Shown here: piece by piece, positions 60,077-64,000 of the stretch
Layout: each line of letters begins with the position of its first letter
Position numbering within the stretch: position 1 is the stretch's first letter
Assembly: GCA_030530205.1 (NCBI GenBank)
Contig: JAUMVK010000001.1
Coordinates: 186,001-250,000 of the forward strand
Length of the DNA: 64,000 bases
Source: RGIG3701 sp030530205
GTDB lineage: Bacteria > Planctomycetota > Planctomycetia > Pirellulales > Thermoguttaceae
Direction: 5' to 3'
Notes under the pieces: generated by a model
What the model was told of the DNA's origin: nothing
The model's input: only the letters and a program-made list of their open reading frames with translations
The model's database searches: none
Program-made: the position numbers and the translations under genes

Positions 60077-60197
60077 ATTTAAACACGGATTTTCACGGAT
60101 TAGAAGGATTTCCACGGATTATTTCGAGAAAAAGGTCGAATTCTTTCCTGAAAAAATCCTTTTAATCCATTAAATCCGTGGAAATCCGTGTTTAAAT
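60077..60197. repeat. Long palindromic repeat, copy 3
   Basis: ATTTAAACACGGATTT and AAATCCGTGTTTAAAT are perfect 16-bp ends about 121 bp apart, with inner CACGGATTAGAAGGATTT and AAATCCTTTTAATCC arms. It lies between lpxI and the transporter gene, both in the same direction. Confidence 0.85.
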
Positions 60198-60289
60198 GCA
60201 AGGTTGGAAGCGCACCGGGCCTGGAGTTTGGAATGTGAGTTTTCCTTCCCAGTTTGACAAAATTTTGTTAGTTGGTAAGTTAATCCTCG

Positions 60290-61291
60290 ATGATTGAGCC
60301 GGTTTTAAGCGCCACACTGATGATTTTCTTCCTCATCATCCTCGGCGGCTTTTTGCGTTACGTGAAAGTTTTGCGTCCCGAGGCGGATGACTCGGCGATG
60401 AGCCTCTGCCTGAATCTGCTCTACCCGTGCCTGATTTTCAGCAAAATCATGGCCACGCCGCTGAAGGAAAATCTGATCTCTTACGGCCTGGCGCCGGTTT
60501 TTGGTTTCTTTTCGGTGCTGGTCGCGATGCTGATCATGCGTCTGTTCATCGCTCTCCCTGCCCGAATCACGAGCCTGGCCGACGACGCGGAGCGCCGGAC
60601 GTTTCTCTGCACGTCGTCGCTCTATAATTACGGCTACGTCCCCATTCCGATCATTCAGTTTTTGTACCCGAACGAGCCGCAATATGCGACCGCGCTGTTC
60701 GTTTTCATCCTCGGGATCGAGCTTTCGGTCTGGATCTGCATCGTGCCGTACCTCGCGGGCGGGCTTCAAAAGGGCTGGTGGAAAAAGGTCCTCAGCACGC
60801 CCTTTATTACGATTTTCGCCGCAATCATTCTGAACCTTTGCGGCCTGAGAATGGGCCCTGATGGCAACATTCCAATGTGCATCTCGCGGACGATCGAGAA
60901 CATCGGGCTGGCCCAAATCACTGTCCCGCTGATTTTCATCGGGGCGATGATCTACGATCAGGTCGCGAACGGGAACGTGAATATTCGGGATGCGAAAACG
61001 TACTCGCTGGTGGGCTGGACGCTCTTTTTCAGGGCGCTGATCTTCCCGGCGTTGATGGTTTTCGCGGCCCTCTGCATTCCGGAAAACCCGCTCGTTCAGC
61101 GCATTTTGGTGGTTGAGGCGGCGATGCCGACCGCGATGCTGATCATCATGTTCACGAAGCTGTACAACGGCTCGAACCGGGTGGCGGCGACGGCGATCCT
61201 GACGACGAACCTGCTGACGCCGGTCGTGGCGGTTTTGTGGATCCTCGGCGGGATGCGGCTTTTGGAAATGTTCCCGGCCGGGATTTTCTGA
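60290..61291 (+). CDS. AEC (auxin efflux carrier) family transporter
   Basis: This 333-residue protein has about ten TM helices. The first is VLSATLMIFFLIILGGFLRYV, then YPCLIFSKIMATPL with the cis-proline-type break. The second half has FVFILGIELSVWICIVPYLAGG, TVPLIFIGAMIYDQ, VEAAMPTAMLIIMFTKLYNG and a final AEC-like helix pair. AEC carriers move small organic acids or amphipathic solutes such as malate. A possible TTGACA-TAAGTT promoter lies at 60253-60280; no clear Shine-Dalgarno site precedes the ATG. The substrate is unknown. Confidence 0.85.
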   Translation: MIEPVLSATLMIFFLIILGGFLRYVKVLRPEADDSAMSLCLNLLYPCLIFSKIMATPLKENLISYGLAPVFGFFSVLVAMLIMRLFIALPARITSLADDAERRTFLCTSSLYNYGYVPIPIIQFLYPNEPQYATALFVFILGIELSVWICIVPYLAGGLQKGWWKKVLSTPFITIFAAIILNLCGLRMGPDGNIPMCISRTIENIGLAQITVPLIFIGAMIYDQVANGNVNIRDAKTYSLVGWTLFFRALIFPALMVFAALCIPENPLVQRILVVEAAMPTAMLIIMFTKLYNGSNRVAATAILTTNLLTPVVAVLWILGGMRLLEMFPAGIF

Positions 61292-61360
61292 AATGCGACA
61301 GATATTCGACAGGCATACCATTTTTTCTGAAAAAACCTCAAAATTTTCAATTCCACACGG

Positions 61361-61389
61361 TTGACAAAAGCGGGGGAGTGTGGTTTAAT
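61361..61389 (+). promoter_or_regulatory. Promoter of the HzsA-like gene
   Basis: TTGACA (61361-61366), 17 nt, TTTAAT (61384-61389), about 75 nt before the ATG at 61463. Confidence 0.6.
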
Positions 61390-61462
61390 AGTTAAAATAG
61401 AGTGATTTTATTTCGATCAACCTTTCCACTTGGCGATTTTTCGCAAATATCGGAGAAACCTC

Positions 61463-64000
61463 ATGTTTAAAAAAATCTTCCTGACCTTGGCTGCTGGCGT
61501 GGCCGTTTTCTTTGGAACCACACTTCAGGCCGAGGTCGAATTCACGACCATGTCATGGGCGAACAACCCGGACGATTTCGTCACGATGCAGAACGACGTC
61601 GCGATTGGTCACGTCCTGAATTTCCTTAACTTTCCTGAAACCAAAATCGTCGAGGCTCATGGCATTGGCATGGGTTCTTACGTCGCCATGACGGACAGTC
61701 TGGTCGGTCAGCTCGGAGCGGAAGGCCGTGTAGGCGTTTCCGGAAATCCCGCCCGTTTTGTCGTTTATCTCGGCAAACCCCGCAATATTAAAGAGATCAT
61801 TCTTTACACCGGGAACATTGACTCCCGCGCGAATCAGGACTACGAGGTCCGCTTCGTCAACAACACCGAGCATCCTGGTATGAAACCTGACTTCAACGCG
61901 CAGGGCGTCTTCACCCTGACCTCGGGCGATAAAGTCATCGGTACCAACGGCGGCGGGTTCAAATCCTCTTTCCGCGAAACCGAAGACGGGAAATTCCTCG
62001 GCGGCCAGGCGTTTGACTGGATCGAGTACCGCTTCTGGAACACCTACCCGACCAAAGCCGGCGACCCGAGCAAGAAAAATACGCGCGCCGACGGCTGGAT
62101 GTCGCTGATCGAGATCCAGGTCGTGGGCGATGAAAAAGACCCGAGTCTTTTCTCCAGCGAGGAAGAAAAATTGGCTATGCAGGAAGCGATTGCGTTTCGT
62201 GATCTCGAGCTGAAATTGACAAAAATCTCCACCGACGCGGTGGACGCTCTTCGGAAAATGCCCGCGCTGCGAATGGCAATCGAAAACTTGGCGAAATCCT
62301 TCCCGAATCAATACGACGGCGCGAAATATCTCGACGGTTTGAAGAAGTTCGAGCACGCCTTTGAAAAAATCGATCCGGAAGACCCGGCCTCGGTCGAAAA
62401 CGCGCTGAAACTCGCCCAGGAATTCCTCGCGTTCCGCCGTGAGGCGCTTCTGGCCAACCCGCTCCTTCCGGAAAATGTGCTGGTGCGTGTCGCCGGCAGC
62501 CCGAACGTCGAGGCGAACTGGATGTCGAACTGCTCCCGCGGCAAAGGCCCGAACGATAACACGATCGACGTCCTGAACCTCAAAACGAACGAGATCACCC
62601 CGCTGATCAAGGCACCGCGTCCGGGCTACATGGGCGACATTTGCCTGAACTGGGACGCCAAGCGCATCCTGGTCACCGCCCTTTCCGACAAAAACACGTG
62701 GGAAGTCTTCGAAGTGAATCTTGACAAACCGGAGGAATTCAAACAGATCACCCCGTTCATCGGCCCGGACGTCGATAACGTGGAGGGCTGCTACCTGCCG
62801 GACGGCGCGCACATGTTCATCTCCAGCGCGTCGATGATGGGCGTGCCGTGCATCGGCGGCGCCGGTCACGTAGGCAACATTTTCCGCGTGGAACCCGATG
62901 GGAAAACGACCCGCCAGGTCACGTTTGAACAGGATCAGGACTGGTGCCCGATCACGCTCAACAACGGGCGCGTCATGTTCCTCCGCTGGGAGTACGTGGA
63001 CGATAATCACTACTTCACGCGCATCATGATGAGCATGAACCCTGACGGTTCGGACCAGAAAGAATACTACGGCTCGAACTCCTACTGGCCGAACTCGATG
63101 TTCTACGCCAAGCCGATCCCGGGCAGCGCGAAATTCGTCACGGTCGTGACCGGGCACCACGGTGCCGCGCAGCGTCAGGGCGAGCTTTGGATCATGGACC
63201 CGCGTAAAGGCCGTCAGGAGATCGACGGCGTGGTCCAGCAGATCCCATTCCGTGACAAAAAGCCGGAAGCTAAGATCATGGACCAGCTGGTCGATAATTC
63301 GTGGCCGAAGTTCCTCTTCCCGTTCCCGCTCAGCGAGGATTACTTCCTCGTCTCCGCGCGTCCGAAGGCGGACAGTCAGTGGGGTCTGTACCTGGTCGAT
63401 ACGTTCGACAATATGCTCCTGATCAAGGAATTGCCGGGCCGTGGTCTCTTTGAACCGCAGCCGCTGAAAGAGCGTCCGACCCCGCCGGTCGTCGCCAGCC
63501 GCTTGATCGAAGGCCAGAAAGACGCCACCGCGTTCCTGACCGACGTTTATTTTGGCCCGGGCCTTGCCGGTCTGCCGAAGGGGATCGTGAAGCGCCTGCG
63601 TCTGTTCGGCTACCAGTACGGCTACCGCGGCATTGGAAACCACAACATGATGGGGATCGAAGCGTCGTGGGACTCCAAGATCCTCATCGGTGAAGTCCCG
63701 GTTTATGAGGACGGTTCCGCGTTCTTCCAGATCCCGGCCAACACGCCGATTGCGGTCCAGCCGCTCGACGAACACGGCTCGGCCGTCCAGCTGATGCGTT
63801 CGTGGCTCGTCGGCATGCCGGGCGAAGGCGTGACGTGCAACGGCTGCCACGAGTCGCAGAACAGCGTGACGCCGGCGAAACGCACGATCGCGATGCTCAA
63901 GGCCCCGTCCCCGATCGAGGAGTTCGGCGGCGAATCCCGCCCGATGGGCTTCAACCGTGAAGTTCAGCCGGTGCTGGATAAATACTGCGTCGGCTGCCAC
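61463..64000 (+). CDS. Secreted HzsA-related cytochrome c protein, C-terminally truncated by the window
   Basis: The frame is open to the window edge (846 residues seen). A signal peptide (MFKKIFLTLAAGVAVFFGTTLQA) is followed by a discoidin/F5-8C-like beta domain (about 80-215; NIKEIILYTGNIDSRANQDYEVRF). A TolB-like region comes next with repeats such as MGDICLNWDAKRILV and DNVEGCYLPDGAHMFIS, resembling planctomycete HzsA-related proteins. Two CxxCH haem sites appear near the visible end: CNGCH (792-796) and CVGCH (842-846). GGAG lies 7 nt before the ATG. HzsA is the alpha subunit of anammox hydrazine synthase, but homologues are common in non-anammox planctomycetes, so hydrazine chemistry is not implied. 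The function here is unknown. Confidence 0.78.
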   Translation, partial: MFKKIFLTLAAGVAVFFGTTLQAEVEFTTMSWANNPDDFVTMQNDVAIGHVLNFLNFPETKIVEAHGIGMGSYVAMTDSLVGQLGAEGRVGVSGNPARFVVYLGKPRNIKEIILYTGNIDSRANQDYEVRFVNNTEHPGMKPDFNAQGVFTLTSGDKVIGTNGGGFKSSFRETEDGKFLGGQAFDWIEYRFWNTYPTKAGDPSKKNTRADGWMSLIEIQVVGDEKDPSLFSSEEEKLAMQEAIAFRDLELKLTKISTDAVDALRKMPALRMAIENLAKSFPNQYDGAKYLDGLKKFEHAFEKIDPEDPASVENALKLAQEFLAFRREALLANPLLPENVLVRVAGSPNVEANWMSNCSRGKGPNDNTIDVLNLKTNEITPLIKAPRPGYMGDICLNWDAKRILVTALSDKNTWEVFEVNLDKPEEFKQITPFIGPDVDNVEGCYLPDGAHMFISSASMMGVPCIGGAGHVGNIFRVEPDGKTTRQVTFEQDQDWCPITLNNGRVMFLRWEYVDDNHYFTRIMMSMNPDGSDQKEYYGSNSYWPNSMFYAKPIPGSAKFVTVVTGHHGAAQRQGELWIMDPRKGRQEIDGVVQQIPFRDKKPEAKIMDQLVDNSWPKFLFPFPLSEDYFLVSARPKADSQWGLYLVDTFDNMLLIKELPGRGLFEPQPLKERPTPPVVASRLIEGQKDATAFLTDVYFGPGLAGLPKGIVKRLRLFGYQYGYRGIGNHNMMGIEASWDSKILIGEVPVYEDGSAFFQIPANTPIAVQPLDEHGSAVQLMRSWLVGMPGEGVTCNGCHESQNSVTPAKRTIAMLKAPSPIEEFGGESRPMGFNREVQPVLDKYCVGCH

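Noticed and set aside
61463..64000. Anammox hydrazine synthase
   Set aside because: HzsA-related proteins are widespread in non-anammox planctomycetes, no HzsBC genes are visible, and the reading frame is incomplete.
61553..64000. Long 815-residue minus-strand open frame at the right end
   Set aside because: It is the antisense shadow of the HzsA-like gene, Arg/His/Val-rich with no recognisable domain, while the plus strand shows signal peptide, Shine-Dalgarno site and CxxCH motifs.

Overview
The window reads as chromosomal DNA of a planctomycete. Family-level markers are an adjacent DUF1549/DUF1553 plus DUF1501 gene pair, five secreted proteins with a type IV prepilin-like start (DUF1559 and relatives), exported TIM-barrel, ThuA-like and Gfo/Idh/MocA proteins, a DUF2157/GDYXXLXY pair, a PEP-CTERM protein and an HzsA-like cytochrome c protein. 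The H-cluster maturase HydG together with a TM1266-type regulator points to a fermentative anaerobe. My inference is a gut- or sediment-dwelling Pirellulales/Thermoguttaceae-type lineage, but no marker in the window fixes the species.

Layout: 1-181 is the start of an exported oxidoreductase. 404-7405 holds a secreted 5'-nucleotidase-like enzyme diverging from a metal-efflux operon (secreted His/Cys-rich protein, His-rich adaptor, RND pump). 7701-15907 is a minus-strand run: esterase, prepilin-like protein, a membrane polyferredoxin, dxs and ftsH. 16220-19170 is the DUF1549/DUF1501 pair. 19676-22901 has two secreted alpha/beta hydrolases around a YbjQ-family protein. 23117-29545 has a large GH106-like glycosidase and a PEP-CTERM beta-strand repeat protein. 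29720-32799 has the GDYXXLXY/DUF2157 pair and a prepilin-like protein. 33090-38759 has nadE, a giant membrane-anchored protein and an exported DapA-like protein. tRNA-Gly(CCC) lies at 38900-38971. 39086-49778 has ThuA, a prepilin-like protein, a flavin reductase, hflX, a clan-A glycosidase, a 2-hydroxyacid dehydrogenase and the hydrogenase-maturation pair. 50020-60005 has an acyl-CoA ligase, a tandem-repeat protein, an oxidoreductase, a REP-associated transposase, an isomerase, two divergent prepilin-like genes and lpxI. The end holds an AEC transporter and the truncated HzsA-like protein.

Between the genes lie at least three families of short palindromic repeats: about 140-bp elements with ATTTAAACACGGATTT ends (three copies), about 26-bp GACGACGCT/AGCGTCGTC hairpins (at least twelve copies), and about 150-190-bp composite elements bounded by GGAGTGCGG/CCGCACTCC. 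The last family surrounds the RAYT-type transposase at 54921-55454, its likely mobiliser.

Two structured-RNA candidates stand out. One is a 140-nt folded domain plus terminator with its own promoter, directly upstream of the hydrogenase regulator/hydG pair (47837-48016). The other is a roughly 70-nt single-hairpin RNA with its own promoter (43739-43809), whose 3' half and flank recur near 19611. Functions are assigned from motifs and family memory only; no database search was run.
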